The notes beneath the pieces are model-generated. The model worked only from the letters and a program-made list of their open reading frames with translations. It was not told the DNA's origin and searched no databases. Below are positions 44,718 through 55,272 of a stretch of 64,000 nt of DNA, piece by piece (the stretch's first letter is position 1; the number at the start of each line of letters is the position of its first letter). The DNA is from Thermosyntropha lipolytica DSM 11003 (GTDB taxonomy: Bacteria > Bacillota > Syntrophomonadia > Syntrophomonadales > Syntrophomonadaceae), in contig NZ_FQWY01000004.1 in the NCBI RefSeq assembly GCF_900129805.1, forward strand, positions 34,716-98,715, given 5' to 3'. Made by a program: the position numbers and the translations under genes.

Positions 44718-47495
44718 ATGGCTAAAGGGAAGTATGACAGCACTTTGAATTTGCCCCAGACCGAATTTCCTATGAAGGCAAATCTGCCTACCCGTGAACC
44801 TGAGTTTTTAAAATTCTGGGAAGAAAATGACATATACCACAAAGTACAGGAGAAAAATGCCGGCAAACCTAAATTTATACTCCATGATGGGCCTCCTTAT
44901 GCCAATGGCAATATTCATCTGGGACATACCCTGAATAAAGTCTTGAAAGACATTATCGTAAAATATCGTTCTATGAGTGGATTTGATGCTCCTTATGTAC
45001 CGGGCTGGGATACCCATGGTCTGCCTATCGAACAGCAGGCGATAAAAAAACTGGGCATTGACCGGCATAAGACTAATGTGGTGGAATTCCGCCGGCAGTG
45101 CAAGGAGTATGCCCTCAATTATGTAAACATCCAGCGCGAGCAGTTTAAAAGGCTGGGAGTAAGGGGAGACTGGAAGCGTCCTTATCTCACCCTGGAACCT
45201 TATTTTGAAGCGGTGCAGATAAAGGTTTTTGGCGAAATGGCCAAAAAAGGCTATATCTATAAAGGTTTAAAGCCGGTTTACTGGTGTGCTGATTGTGAAA
45301 CTGCCCTGGCCGAGGCCGAAATTGAATACAGCAGCAAGGTTTCTCCTTCGATCTATGTTAAATTCCCGGTAAAAGATGGACGGGGGGTTCTGCCGGAAGA
45401 TGCTTATATAGTCATATGGACTACTACTCCCTGGACTATCCCGGCTAATACCGGCATAGCGCTGCATCCTGATTTTGACTATGCTCTGGTAGAGGTGAAC
45501 CGGGAAAAATACCTGATAGCCAAGGGGCTTCTGGAAAAAGTAGCTGAAGAAATAGGCTGGGATGCTTATATTGTATTAAATGAATACAAGGGTAAAGAGT
45601 TAGAAAAGATGGTATGTAAACATCCCCTGTTTGACCGTGATTCTCTGGTAGTTCTGGGTACTCATGTAACCCTGGAGGCAGGTACGGGCTGTGTCCATAC
45701 TGCTCCGGGCCACGGGGAAGATGACTTCTATGTAGGCAGGGAATACGGCCTTCCGGTAATATCTCCGGTAGACAACAGCGGTCGTTTTACGGAAGAAGCC
45801 GGAAAGTTCAAGGGTATGCTCGTACATGATGCCAATAAGGAGATTATTGCCGAACTTGACCGTTTAGGCATGCTGCTTAAGGCGGGCAAAATAGAACACC
45901 AGTATCCTTACTGCTGGCGATGCAAGCAGCCTATCATCTATCGGGCTACGGAACAATGGTTTGCCTCGATCGAAGGTTTCCGCGCCCAGGCTTTAAAGGC
46001 TATCGATGAGGTAACCTGGATTCCAGCCTGGGGACGGGACCGCATCTACAATATGGTAAGAGACCGCGGTGACTGGTGTATATCAAGACAGCGCACCTGG
46101 GGGGTACCGATTCCCATATTCTACTGTGAAAGCTGTGGCGAAACGGTAATCAAAGATGAAGTTATAAATCATGTGAGCGAGCTTTTTGCGGAATATGGCT
46201 CTGATATCTGGTTTGAAAAAGAGGCTTCTTATCTGCTGCCGCCTGGTTATGAGTGTGAAAAGTGCGGAGGGAAAAACTTCCGCAAAGAAACGGATATCAT
46301 GGATGTATGGTTTGATTCCGGCTCCAGCCATATGGCGGTGCTGGAAACTTATCCCGAGTTAAGCTGGCCGGCTGATCTTTATCTGGAAGGCAGTGACCAG
46401 CATCGCGGGTGGTTCAATTCTTCGCTTTCGACAGCGGTGGCGGTAAGAGGGAAGGCACCTTATCGCAGTGTTTTAACCCACGGTTTTGTCGTAGACGAGC
46501 AGGGACGCAAGATGTCCAAATCGCTGGGGAATGTAGTTGATCCCTTGAAGATGATTGAGGAGATGGGAGCTGATATTTTAAGGCTCTGGGTAGCTTCGGC
46601 CGATTATCGTTCAGATGTAGCAGTATCGGAAAATATCATAAGGCAGAGTGCTGAGGCTTATCGGAAGATACGGAATACCTGCCGCTTTATTCTGGGTAAT
46701 ATTTATGATTATGATCCTGTAAAACACCGGGTAGAATATAACCGGCTGTCCCCGCTTGACCAGTGGGTATTGAGCAAGCTGGATAAGCTGGTTGCGCGGG
46801 TTACCCGGGCTTATGAAAATTATGAATTCCATGTTGTATTCCATTCTATCCATAATTTCTGTACGGTAGATTTGAGCAATATCTATTTTGACATCTGCAA
46901 GGACATACTGTACTGCTCTCACCCTGATGATATAGCCCGCAGGGGTGTGCAGACAGTTCTTTATGAGCTGATAAATACCCTGGTAGTCCTTTTGACTCCG
47001 ATTCTGGCCTTTACTACGGAGGAGATCTGGAGCTATCTGCGCCGTGAGGATCAGCCGCTTAGCGTACAGCTTCTGGATTGGCCTCAGGTGAAAGGATATG
47101 TAAATGAAGAAATCGAGGCCAGGATGGAAAAAATCCTTAAAGTGCGGGAAGTAGTGACCAAGGCTATGGAAGAAGCCCGCAATAAGAAGGTTATAGGCCA
47201 TTCCCTGGCGGCCTGGGTGACGATTTATGCTGGTGAAGAGTGGCAGCCGGTATTAAAGGAAATGGCTGATCTTGATAAGATTTTTATAGCTTCCCGGGTT
47301 GATGTAAGAGAGGCGGCGGAAAAGAACGAAACTGCCGTTTCCCTGCCTGATATAGAAGGAATATGGGTAGAAGTCAGAAAGGCCGAAGGGGAAAAATGTG
47401 AACGCTGCTGGGTAATTTCACCTTCAGTGGGAGAAAATAAAGATTATCCTACACTCTGCGCGCGCTGTGCCGAAGTAGTAAACCGGATGAAGTAG
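44718..47495 (+). CDS. ileS: Isoleucyl-tRNA synthetase
   Basis: The 925-aa class I synthetase has HLGH in [12 protein letters not shown] (about 68), the editing domain with [30 protein letters not shown] (K598) and a C-terminal zinc finger CERCW...CARC. Length and type fit the bacterial IleRS group common in Gram-positives. GAGGTGGTAAGAG precedes the ATG. Regulation is by the T-box described above. Confidence 0.97.
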   Translation: MAKGKYDSTLNLPQTEFPMKANLPTREPEFLKFWEENDIYHKVQEKNAGKPKFILHDGPPYANGNIHLGHTLNKVLKDIIVKYRSMSGFDAPYVPGWDTHGLPIEQQAIKKLGIDRHKTNVVEFRRQCKEYALNYVNIQREQFKRLGVRGDWKRPYLTLEPYFEAVQIKVFGEMAKKGYIYKGLKPVYWCADCETALAEAEIEYSSKVSPSIYVKFPVKDGRGVLPEDAYIVIWTTTPWTIPANTGIALHPDFDYALVEVNREKYLIAKGLLEKVAEEIGWDAYIVLNEYKGKELEKMVCKHPLFDRDSLVVLGTHVTLEAGTGCVHTAPGHGEDDFYVGREYGLPVISPVDNSGRFTEEAGKFKGMLVHDANKEIIAELDRLGMLLKAGKIEHQYPYCWRCKQPIIYRATEQWFASIEGFRAQALKAIDEVTWIPAWGRDRIYNMVRDRGDWCISRQRTWGVPIPIFYCESCGETVIKDEVINHVSELFAEYGSDIWFEKEASYLLPPGYECEKCGGKNFRKETDIMDVWFDSGSSHMAVLETYPELSWPADLYLEGSDQHRGWFNSSLSTAVAVRGKAPYRSVLTHGFVVDEQGRKMSKSLGNVVDPLKMIEEMGADILRLWVASADYRSDVAVSENIIRQSAEAYRKIRNTCRFILGNIYDYDPVKHRVEYNRLSPLDQWVLSKLDKLVARVTRAYENYEFHVVFHSIHNFCTVDLSNIYFDICKDILYCSHPDDIARRGVQTVLYELINTLVVLLTPILAFTTEEIWSYLRREDQPLSVQLLDWPQVKGYVNEEIEARMEKILKVREVVTKAMEEARNKKVIGHSLAAWVTIYAGEEWQPVLKEMADLDKIFIASRVDVREAAEKNETAVSLPDIEGIWVEVRKAEGEKCERCWVISPSVGENKDYPTLCARCAEVVNRMK

Positions 47496-47507
47496 GGAAA
47501 GGCGGGG

Positions 47508-47795
47508 GTGAATTTGGAAGAGGGAAAGAGGCTTATCATAACGGTTTTAGGCCATGACCGGGTGGGGATAATTGCCGGCATATCTTCAATCCTGGCCGAA
47601 GCTAATATCAATATCCTGGATATCAACCAGACTATTTTACAGGGATTTTTTGCTATGGTCATGGTAGTGGACAGTTCCCAGAGCAGGCTGGATATAGGGG
47701 AACTTCGAAGAAGGCTGCATGAAAAAGGGCGGGAATTAGGCCTGGAAATAACGGTACAGCATGAGGATATATTCAAGTTTATGCACCGCATATGA
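47508..47795 (+). CDS. ACT-domain protein (UPF0237)
   Basis: The 95-aa protein reads LIITVLGHDRVGIIAGISSILAEANINILDINQTIL, a lone ACT domain of the UPF0237 family. It probably binds a small ligand such as an amino acid. GTG 47508 is given; TTG 47514 (MEEGKRL) is equally plausible. It is encoded before the DUF711 gene, an arrangement conserved in many Firmicutes. Confidence 0.88.
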   Translation: MNLEEGKRLIITVLGHDRVGIIAGISSILAEANINILDINQTILQGFFAMVMVVDSSQSRLDIGELRRRLHEKGRELGLEITVQHEDIFKFMHRI

Positions 47796-47803
47796 GGTAA
47801 ACG

Positions 47804-47828
47804 AAGGGAAAGGGTCATCCTTTCCCTT
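47804..47828 (+). other. Hairpin between ACT and DUF711 genes
   Basis: AAGGGAAAGG (47804-47813) pairs with CCTTTCCCTT (47819-47828), loop GTCAT, without a strong T-run. The genes are probably still cotranscribed. Confidence 0.5.
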
Positions 47829-47860
47829 AAATCTTATCTTTGCTTGAGGGGGTTTAAAGG

Positions 47861-49228
47861 ATGTCTACCAGGTTCAGCATAGAAGAAATACTGGAAACGG
47901 TGTCGATGCTTAATGTGGAAAATCTGGATATAAGAACTATAACTATGGGCATAAATATAATGGAATGCCGGGATAGTGACGGGGATAAGACGGGAAGAAA
48001 GATATATGACAAGATTACACATTATGCGAAAAACCTGGTTAAGGTAGGAGAGGAGATTGAAAAAGAGTACGGTATCCGCATCGTAAATAAGCGAGTGGCA
48101 GTAAGTCCGGTAGCTCTGGTAGGGGAAGGTCTAGGCCGGGAAGATTTTCTAAGGATTGGACAGTATCTGGATAAAGCCGCCGAAGAGATAGGGGTAAACT
48201 TTTTAGGCGGATTTTCGGCTCTGGTACACAAAGGTTTTACCAGAGGCGATCTGGCTCTTATTGATGCTATTCCCGAAACCCTGGCCCTTACCGAAAGGGT
48301 TTGCGCTTCCGTAAATGTAGGGACGACCAGATCAGGCATAAATATGGATGCCGTTTACCAGATGGGAAAAACGATAAAAGAAACGGCTCACCTGACCCGG
48401 GATAGAGACGGCATAGGATGTGCCAAACTGGTAGTTTTTTGCAATGCTGTGGAGGATAATCCTTTTATGGCCGGCGCTTTTCATGGGACAGGAGAGCCGG
48501 AATGCACGATAAATATAGGGATAAGCGGTCCGGGAGTAGTTTTGAATGTGGTACGGAAACATCCTGATGCCGACCTGGGAACCCTGGCCAATATAATTAA
48601 AAATACTGCTTTCAAGATTACCCGTATGGGGGAATTGGTGGGCAGGGTAGCTTCCCGTAAGCTTAATGTTCCTTTTGGCATTGTTGATCTTTCCCTGGCT
48701 CCCACCCCGGCTCTGGGGGATAGTGTGGCCAATATTCTGGAAGCCATGGGCCTGGAAAAGGTGGGAAGTCATGGCAGCACGGCAGCCCTGGCTATGCTCA
48801 ATGATGCGGTAAAGAAAGGTGGGGCTATGGCTTCTTCCTATGTCGGAGGGCTTTCCGGAGCTTTTATTCCCGTAAGTGAAGATGCCGGCATGATAGAAGC
48901 GGCCAGAGAGGGAGCCCTGACTATCGATAAACTGGAAGCCATGACTTCGGTATGTTCAGTAGGGCTGGATATGATAGCTGTACCTGGAGATACTCCTTTT
49001 TATACGATTGCGGCTATTATTGCTGATGAAGCAGCTATCGGCATGATTAACCGCAAAACGACTGCAGTTAGAATTATTCCTGCTCCCGGCAAAAAGGCGG
49101 GAGAATGGGTAGAGTTTGGCGGGCTTTTAGGCAGAGCCCCGGTCATGCCAGTTAATCCTCATAGTGCTGAAAATTTTATAAACCGCAAAGGAAGGATTCC
49201 TGCTCCCATCCAGGCTCTTAACAATTAA
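47861..49228 (+). CDS. DUF711 / PFL-like family protein (UPF0210)
   Basis: This 455-aa protein ([13 protein letters not shown], then [40 protein letters not shown] and [14 protein letters not shown]) is a full-length DUF711 member. The fold resembles pyruvate formate-lyase but no glycyl-radical motif is seen. The function is unknown. It pairs with the ACT protein just upstream. Confidence 0.9.
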   Translation: MSTRFSIEEILETVSMLNVENLDIRTITMGINIMECRDSDGDKTGRKIYDKITHYAKNLVKVGEEIEKEYGIRIVNKRVAVSPVALVGEGLGREDFLRIGQYLDKAAEEIGVNFLGGFSALVHKGFTRGDLALIDAIPETLALTERVCASVNVGTTRSGINMDAVYQMGKTIKETAHLTRDRDGIGCAKLVVFCNAVEDNPFMAGAFHGTGEPECTINIGISGPGVVLNVVRKHPDADLGTLANIIKNTAFKITRMGELVGRVASRKLNVPFGIVDLSLAPTPALGDSVANILEAMGLEKVGSHGSTAALAMLNDAVKKGGAMASSYVGGLSGAFIPVSEDAGMIEAAREGALTIDKLEAMTSVCSVGLDMIAVPGDTPFYTIAAIIADEAAIGMINRKTTAVRIIPAPGKKAGEWVEFGGLLGRAPVMPVNPHSAENFINRKGRIPAPIQALNN

Positions 49229-49289
49229 TGTAAGGCATGATTTAATCCTGTGCGGGCATACTAATAATTAGACTGGAGGGGGGATCTAT

Positions 49290-49628
49290 TTGCGCTTTAA
49301 TCCTGATAAGCCGGAAGATAACAGCAGCCAGATCATAAAAAAGCTTATGGATAAAGTGGATGAACTGGCAGTAAATATGGAAAAGATGCGACTGGCAGAA
49401 TATATGGAATTGCTGGAAAATCCACGCCGCCTCTTGTGGCTGAATTTCCTTATTGGCTTAGCCCGCGGTTTTGGTACGGCCATAGGCTTTACGATGCTGG
49501 CAGCTTTAGTCCTGTATTTTTTACAGCAGATGATAGTATTAAATATTCCGGTTATCGGCAGTTTTATTGCTGATATCGTAGCTATTGTGCAGGCCCAGCT
49601 TAAAGTGGGAGGGTTTATATATTATTGA
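49290..49628 (+). CDS. DUF5665 small membrane protein
   Basis: TTG 49290 lies after GGAGGGGGG. The 112-aa product has an N-terminal coiled stretch (IIKKLMDKVDELAVNMEKMRLAEYMEL), the motif NPRRLLWLNFLIGLARGFGTAIG and two membrane segments. This pattern is DUF5665 of Firmicutes; function unknown. Confidence 0.82.
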   Translation: MRFNPDKPEDNSSQIIKKLMDKVDELAVNMEKMRLAEYMELLENPRRLLWLNFLIGLARGFGTAIGFTMLAALVLYFLQQMIVLNIPVIGSFIADIVAIVQAQLKVGGFIYY

Positions 49629-49646
49629 TGAAACGGGGTGTTAACA

Positions 49647-50090
49647 GTGGATATCCAGACTTTACAGCAGAGAAAAAAAGAGATAGAAAGCATAATAGAG
49701 AGGAAAAGAGAGCAGCTAATGATCCCCCAGCAGGAATCTACAGATGAACTCTCCCTTTATGACCAGCATCCAGCTGATACTGCTTCTGATTTATATGAAA
49801 GGGAAAAAGATGCCGGACTCCTGGAGATGCTGGAATTCGAATTAGAAAAGCTGAATGATGCCATTAATCGCTATAACAGCGGCTGCTATGGGATATGTGA
49901 AAACTGCGGACGCCCGATCGAAGAAGGTAGGCTGAAAAGAATGGTCAATACTACCCTTTGTGCGCAGTGTGCTGTAAAAAGAGGGGATAAATTTACCCGG
50001 CCTTATGAGGAAGATATTTTGTCTGCCGGCAGTATGGCAGATAAGGGAGAAACTATCCAGGTAGCTGGTTATGAAATGTATGAAGAATAG
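49647..50090 (+). CDS. TraR/DksA-type zinc-finger protein (YteA family)
   Basis: GTG 49647 is six bases after GGGGTG; GTG 49638 is inside the site. The 147-aa protein has a coiled-coil N-terminus, HPADTASDLYEREKD and the C4 zinc finger CENCGRPIEEGRL...CAQC. YteA-like proteins are conserved in spore-formers and may bind RNA polymerase as DksA does; this is family inference. Confidence 0.88.
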   Translation: MDIQTLQQRKKEIESIIERKREQLMIPQQESTDELSLYDQHPADTASDLYEREKDAGLLEMLEFELEKLNDAINRYNSGCYGICENCGRPIEEGRLKRMVNTTLCAQCAVKRGDKFTRPYEEDILSAGSMADKGETIQVAGYEMYEE

Positions 50091-50171
50091 AGAAAAATTT
50101 ATGCCGGGTACTTGCAAGAATTTAAGGAGCAATATATATTTATTGTGAGATACGGAAAAGGGGGAGCATAT

Positions 50172-51380
50172 GTGAAAATAGGGGTTTTTACTGACAGCTA
50201 TAAGCCGTATACGAGTGGAGTAGTTACTTCGATCACTACCTTTAAACAGGAACTTACCAGTATGGGTCATGATATATATATATTTGCTCCCAGTTATCCT
50301 CATTATGAGGAGGAAGAAGATAAGGTTTACCGTTTTTATTCCCTTCCTGCTCCCACCAACCCTGACTATACCCTGGCTATTCCTGTTTATCCGGGGCTTA
50401 ATATGCTTCTTAAAAAGATTGACCTGGATATAATCCATGTCCACTCTCCTTTTACAATGGGCAGAGTAGGGCTGCACTATGCAAGAAAATATGACCTGCC
50501 TATTGTTTTTACTTATCATACCCTTTATGACCAGTATGTGCATTATGTGCCGGTAGCCCAGGAATTAGCCCGGGATATAACTATAAGGTACAGTACGAAT
50601 TTTTGCAATCAATGTGATCATGTGATTGTACCTTCTACCGAAGTAGAGGCAAAATTAAAAGACTTAAAGGTTAAGACCCCTATTTCGGTAATACCTACGG
50701 GAGTTCCCGTGCATAAATTCAAGCATGGTGATAATACCTGGCTTAGAAGACATTACCCCTCTATTTCGGAGAAGAATAAAATACTGCTTTTCGTAGGCCG
50801 TTTGACCAGGGAAAAAAACCTGGAGTTTTTAATCGAGGCTTTCAGTCGGCTCAAAAAAGAAGAACCGGCTACCACCCTGGTGTTAACTGCCCAGGGGCCT
50901 CTCGAACATGAGCTTAAAAAGCTGGTTAAGGAACTTAATCTCTCTTTAGAGAGGGATGTGGTGTTTACCGGGGCTTTGCCCTTTGATACCTTGATAAACG
51001 TATACCATTCAGCTGATATTTTTGTATTTGCCTCCCTGACCGAAACCCAGGGATTGGTGTTAATCGAAGCCATGGCGGCTGGACTGCCGGTGGTAGCTGT
51101 AAAGGCTAATGGGGTAATCGATATGGTAGATGATGGGGTAAACGGCTTTTTGACCCCTTGTGATAAAGAGGCTTTTGCCGGAGCGATAAAAAAACTGCTG
51201 GCTGACGAAAAGCTTTATAATTCCTTCAAATCCCAGGCCTATAAAAAAGCCGCGATGCTTTCTTCAGCCAGTATGGCACGCAAGCTGGAAAAGGTTTATC
51301 AGGACCTCTGTGAACGAACAAGGCCTAAAAGGCGAAGAAAAAGCTATGTTATGGATTTGCTTTACCGTTTAGGTTCCTAA
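50172..51380 (+). CDS. GT4-family glycosyltransferase (diglucosyl-diacylglycerol type)
   Basis: GTG 50172 follows GGGGGAG; the frame upstream to 50112 is not needed. The 402-aa product has KIGVFTDSYKPYTSGVVTSI, FVGRLTREKNLEFLIEAF and the sugar-nucleotide E-x7-E motif in ETQGLVLIEAMAAGLP. It resembles 1,2-diacylglycerol 3-glucosyltransferases, which act at the inner membrane face on glycolipids or lipoteichoic acid anchors. Acceptor is inferred, not proven. Confidence 0.85.
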   Translation: MKIGVFTDSYKPYTSGVVTSITTFKQELTSMGHDIYIFAPSYPHYEEEEDKVYRFYSLPAPTNPDYTLAIPVYPGLNMLLKKIDLDIIHVHSPFTMGRVGLHYARKYDLPIVFTYHTLYDQYVHYVPVAQELARDITIRYSTNFCNQCDHVIVPSTEVEAKLKDLKVKTPISVIPTGVPVHKFKHGDNTWLRRHYPSISEKNKILLFVGRLTREKNLEFLIEAFSRLKKEEPATTLVLTAQGPLEHELKKLVKELNLSLERDVVFTGALPFDTLINVYHSADIFVFASLTETQGLVLIEAMAAGLPVVAVKANGVIDMVDDGVNGFLTPCDKEAFAGAIKKLLADEKLYNSFKSQAYKKAAMLSSASMARKLEKVYQDLCERTRPKRRRKSYVMDLLYRLGS

Positions 51381-51409
51381 ACGGCTTTAAAGCAAGGTGG
51401 AGATGAAAG

Positions 51410-51452
51410 AAGGTATGCGGAAAACGGCTTGGCATACCTTTTAATTCTTTTT
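51410..51452 (+). terminator. Terminator after the glycosyltransferase
   Basis: AAGGTATGC (51410-51418) pairs with GCATACCTT (51432-51440), followed by TTAATTCTTTTT. Confidence 0.75.
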
Positions 51453-51489
51453 GCTTCTTTAAGCCCAAATTAAGAAAGGAAATACGAGT

Positions 51490-52869
51490 ATGCTGCGCAA
51501 GATAATAGCGATCATGCTGGGAAAAATAGTCTGGTTCATATTGAAGATTTTAGGCCGGCAGGCTACCGTACTTCCAGGCCGGGTGGCTCGCTTAATTGAT
51601 CGTGATATTTTAAAAAAGCTTTCCCGCAATATAAGTGAAGAAATAATTGTTATAACCGGCACCAATGGCAAAACTACCACCTCCAACATGCTGGCCGGGA
51701 TACTCAAAGAAAAAGGTTACCGGATTGTGCACAACCAGGCTGGTGCCAACATGCTTACCGGCATTACCACTGCCTTTATCAAGGAAACAGATATAAAAGG
51801 AAGGAAAAAGCATCATTATGCAATCCTGGAAACAGATGAGGCTAATGTCCCTCTGCTTTTAAACGAGGTAAAGCCAAGAATGATACTGATCACCAATTTT
51901 TTCCGAGATCAGCTGGACCGCTATGGAGAGCTTGATCATACAGTAAGGCTTATCAAGGAAAGCATAAAGGGAAAAAGCCTGGAGCTGGTTTTAAATGCTG
52001 ATGATCCTATGGTAGCCCATTTAGCCTCGGATACCGGGGCTACGGCCTGGTACTACGGATTTTCGGATACCGATTATGATTCCCTGGAAAGCAGGGAAAG
52101 CCGGGAGGGAAGGTACTGCATTTTTTGCGGACATGAAATAAGCTACCGGCGTTATCATTATGCTCAGCTGGGAAGCTTTTTCTGCCCTAAGTGCGGCTAT
52201 CATAATCCAGAGCCGCATTTTACCGGGTATGACCTTTCTTTGCAGGGGGGAATAAGCTTGCGCATAAATGACCTAAAAATCACCAGCTCCTACCAGGGTT
52301 TTTATAATGCCTATAATATCCTGGCTGCAGTAGCTGCAGCCAAGCTGTTAGGGATAGAAAATGAGGTTATTGAGCAGGCGATAAAAAAATACCTGCCCCC
52401 CTCCGGACGCATGGAAACCTTTATTATAAACGGCAAACCGGCAGTGCTGGTTCTGGTTAAAAACCCAACCGGCCTCAATCAAACTTTGCATACCTTGCAA
52501 TATGATAAAAGGAGCAAGGATGTATTTTTCGCCTTAAATGACAATGCGGCTGACGGCAGGGATGTTTCCTGGATATGGGATGCGGATGTAGAGATGATAA
52601 ATGACATAAACTACAAAATGGTCATCTGTTCGGGAAAAAGAAGCGGGGATATAGCAGTGCGCATGAAATATGCAGGGGTGGATAGTGAGCGTATAATTAT
52701 CCGCACTCTGCTTAAGGAAGGGATTGAGGAAGCTCTAAGGAGCGAAGGCGAAACAGCTTATATTTTATCTACCTATACGGCTTTATTTGCGTGTCGTGAT
52801 ATTTTGCAGGAATTACAAACTTCCGCCTCAGCCGGGGAAAAAGGAAGTAAATCACTATCAGCAGTTTAG
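51490..52869 (+). CDS. murT: Lipid II isoglutaminyl synthase, MurT subunit
   Basis: This 459-aa Mur-ligase-like protein has the ATP-binding loop GTNGKTTT (about 57), a zinc ribbon C-x2-C...C-x2-C (CIFCGHEISYRR...FFCPKCGYHNPEP) and the C-terminal DUF1727 domain. With GatD it amidates the alpha-carboxyl of D-glutamate in lipid II. AGAAAGGAA precedes the ATG. gatD follows 14 bp later. Confidence 0.95.
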   Translation: MLRKIIAIMLGKIVWFILKILGRQATVLPGRVARLIDRDILKKLSRNISEEIIVITGTNGKTTTSNMLAGILKEKGYRIVHNQAGANMLTGITTAFIKETDIKGRKKHHYAILETDEANVPLLLNEVKPRMILITNFFRDQLDRYGELDHTVRLIKESIKGKSLELVLNADDPMVAHLASDTGATAWYYGFSDTDYDSLESRESREGRYCIFCGHEISYRRYHYAQLGSFFCPKCGYHNPEPHFTGYDLSLQGGISLRINDLKITSSYQGFYNAYNILAAVAAAKLLGIENEVIEQAIKKYLPPSGRMETFIINGKPAVLVLVKNPTGLNQTLHTLQYDKRSKDVFFALNDNAADGRDVSWIWDADVEMINDINYKMVICSGKRSGDIAVRMKYAGVDSERIIIRTLLKEGIEEALRSEGETAYILSTYTALFACRDILQELQTSASAGEKGSKSLSAV

Positions 52870-52883
52870 AGGGGAAAGAAAAT

Positions 52884-53618
52884 ATGGAAACGATAAAGAT
52901 TGCTCATCTGTATCCCGATCTGCTCAATTTATACGGTGATCGGGGCAACCTCATCTGTTTGCAAAAAAGGCTTAACTGGTACGGCTTTGCCTGCCATATA
53001 ATCCCGGTAGAGCTGGGAGAGGATATAGATTTCTCTACCCTGGATATGGTTTTTATGGGAGGAGGTTCTGACCGGGAGCAGAACCTGGTTTACCGCGACC
53101 TTTTCCGCCAGGCTGATGCCCTGTGGGTAGAGATTGAGGAGGGAATGCCCCTTCTGGCTATATGCGGCTCTTACCAGCTCCTTGGCAGATATTACGAATC
53201 CATAGATGGCAAGATGATGTATGGTCTTAGCTTTTTTGATTTTTATACTGAAGGGGAAGAAAAAAGGCTTATCGGCAATATTATACTGGAAACCGAGGTA
53301 ACAGGAGAAAAAAAGACGGTGGTAGGCTTTGAAAATCATGGCGGCAGGACTTATTTTAATGATGATACCCTTAAACCTTTCGGAAAAGTTTTGCGGGGAT
53401 ATGGAAACAACGGCCAGGATAAAACGGAAGGGATAAGCTACAAAAACCTTATCGGGACTTATCTGCATGGACCTCTGCTTCCTAAAAACCCTGCTATTGC
53501 CGATTTCTTCATCCAGGCTATCCTTAAAAGAAAAGGGCTGGAGCTTAAAGGAGAGTTAGATGACAGGATAGAAAACTTTGCCCATGAACAGGTAAAAAGA
53601 ATGCTTCTTGGCACTTAA
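52884..53618 (+). CDS. gatD: Lipid II isoglutaminyl synthase, GatD glutamine amidotransferase subunit
   Basis: The 244-aa protein is a CobB/CobQ-like amidotransferase with MFMGGGSDREQN, the nucleophile C94 in AICGSYQLLG and H195 in TYLHGPLLPKNP. These correspond to the catalytic C94/H189 of S. aureus GatD. It supplies ammonia to MurT. Confidence 0.95.
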   Translation: METIKIAHLYPDLLNLYGDRGNLICLQKRLNWYGFACHIIPVELGEDIDFSTLDMVFMGGGSDREQNLVYRDLFRQADALWVEIEEGMPLLAICGSYQLLGRYYESIDGKMMYGLSFFDFYTEGEEKRLIGNIILETEVTGEKKTVVGFENHGGRTYFNDDTLKPFGKVLRGYGNNGQDKTEGISYKNLIGTYLHGPLLPKNPAIADFFIQAILKRKGLELKGELDDRIENFAHEQVKRMLLGT

Positions 53619-53650
53619 AAAGCCCGGGAGATAAAGCCCGGGCTTTTTTT
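53617..53650. terminator. Bidirectional terminator between gatD and the MATE gene
   Basis: AAAAAGCCCGGG (53617-53628) pairs with CCCGGGCTTTTT (53637-53648) around an 8-nt loop, with T on the right and A on the left. It serves the two convergent genes. Confidence 0.93.
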
Positions 53651-55016
53651 ACGAGTTTTTTTCTTTGTCTAAAGCTTTATTCAGCCAGTCCCGGCGCAGG
53701 ATAATGCTTAAATAGACGATCGTGCGCAGAGCCCAGTCGGCAACGAAAGCCATCCACACATAGGTTATGGGAAGCTTCAAAACCCTTATAAAAAGGTAGA
53801 TTAAGGGCAGGCGAAATCCCCAGGTAAAAAACGTGCTTATAAGCATAGGGGTGCGGGTATTGCCAGATCCTCTTAGAATTCCGCCGAAAACCATGCTGGA
53901 AGCAATAGTAAGCTGTTCTAAAGAAGCTATCCTTATTAAAGTTCCGGCCAGATTTATTATATCCGGGTCATGGGTAAAAAGTCCCGCGATCTTAAAAGGA
54001 AAAAGGGCAAAAAGAAGGGCGAAAAATCCCATTATTATCAGGGCAAATTCCAGGGTGCCCCGGGCATAACTTTTGGCCATTTTAAAATCTTTAGCCCCTA
54101 TGCTCTGCCCGACCAGGACACTGGCGGCAATAGCTATGCCGAATCCGGGCATGAATGATATGGACTCTACCGTTATGGCCAGCTGATGGGAGGCATAAGC
54201 TAAAGTCCCTGCATATACGAGCAAGAAAATAGAGAGAAGATTGCTGGCGGCCCAGAAAAACTGCTCCAGAAGGCTTGGGCTTCCCAGACTTAATATATCG
54301 CGAAAAACCTGCGGCCTAAGGGGAATTTTTTTAAGCTCTTCGGAGCGGAAAAGCTCTTTTCTATTTTGATAAAGAAAATAAAAAGCCAGAACCAGGCCTA
54401 GAATATGCGCAAGGGAAGTTGCCCAGGCAGCACCGGCTACCCCCAGGGCAGGAAAGCCCAGCTTTCCATATACCAGAACATAATCAGCAGCGGCATTAAA
54501 AGCATTTACTATAAGCGCAATCCGCATAGGGATATCTGTTCTTCCCATTCCTCTGAAAACCGCGTGCATCATGTAAAGGGTAATGGCAAAAGGGGTAATT
54601 TTAAAGGTTATCAAGAGGTAGGAAAGGGCAGCCTTATGTACATCTTCTTCTACGTTAAAGAAACTGACGATTTTTTCTGCATTTATTAATCCAGCAGCAC
54701 CGACAATTATTCCTATCACCAGCCCTATAACCAGGGTATGCAGGGTAAGGCTGGCAATGCGGCGGTAATTACCGGCCCCTTTAGCCTGGGCTACCAGTAC
54801 TGAAGAGCCTACAGACAGGGCTTCAAAAAGGAGTACCAGGGAAAAGAATATCTCGGCCCCCAGCCCTACTGCCGCCAGAGGAGCAGCTCCCAGACGGCCT
54901 ACAATGGCTACATCTATTACCCCGATTATCATGTACATAATCATTTCCACCATCGCCGGCCAGGAAACCTGCCATATTTTGTGGCTTAATGTTTTGTCCT
55001 TCAAGATTAGAAGCAT
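53649..55016 (-). CDS. MATE family efflux protein
   Basis: The 455-aa protein has 12 predicted membrane helices in two MatE repeats, with MYMIIGVIDVAIVGRLGA at the start and GFGIAIAASVLVGQSIGAKD in the second repeat, the family signature. It exports drugs or metabolites using Na+ or H+. GGGGTAAGGG precedes ATG 55016. Substrates are unknown. Confidence 0.92.
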   Translation of the reverse strand: MLLILKDKTLSHKIWQVSWPAMVEMIMYMIIGVIDVAIVGRLGAAPLAAVGLGAEIFFSLVLLFEALSVGSSVLVAQAKGAGNYRRIASLTLHTLVIGLVIGIIVGAAGLINAEKIVSFFNVEEDVHKAALSYLLITFKITPFAITLYMMHAVFRGMGRTDIPMRIALIVNAFNAAADYVLVYGKLGFPALGVAGAAWATSLAHILGLVLAFYFLYQNRKELFRSEELKKIPLRPQVFRDILSLGSPSLLEQFFWAASNLLSIFLLVYAGTLAYASHQLAITVESISFMPGFGIAIAASVLVGQSIGAKDFKMAKSYARGTLEFALIIMGFFALLFALFPFKIAGLFTHDPDIINLAGTLIRIASLEQLTIASSMVFGGILRGSGNTRTPMLISTFFTWGFRLPLIYLFIRVLKLPITYVWMAFVADWALRTIVYLSIILRRDWLNKALDKEKNS

Positions 55017-55272
55017 GTCCCTTACCCCAATCAGGCAATTTCTGATAGTTTGAGCCTACCAGTTAATAAGTATAGCCTTTAAAAGAAGGAAAAGCTAGTA
55101 GAGAAAAAATTTTGCCCAAACTGACAGAGAGATGTCACCAGCTGCAGTTATATTTTTTATAAGAACCAGGCAGGAAAATGGAATATTTAAGCAGAATTTA
55201 GCAGAATAAATCCATTTGAGGTAAAATATGATGGCAAAATGGGAAGATAAAAAAATGAGAGGATGATGGAAA

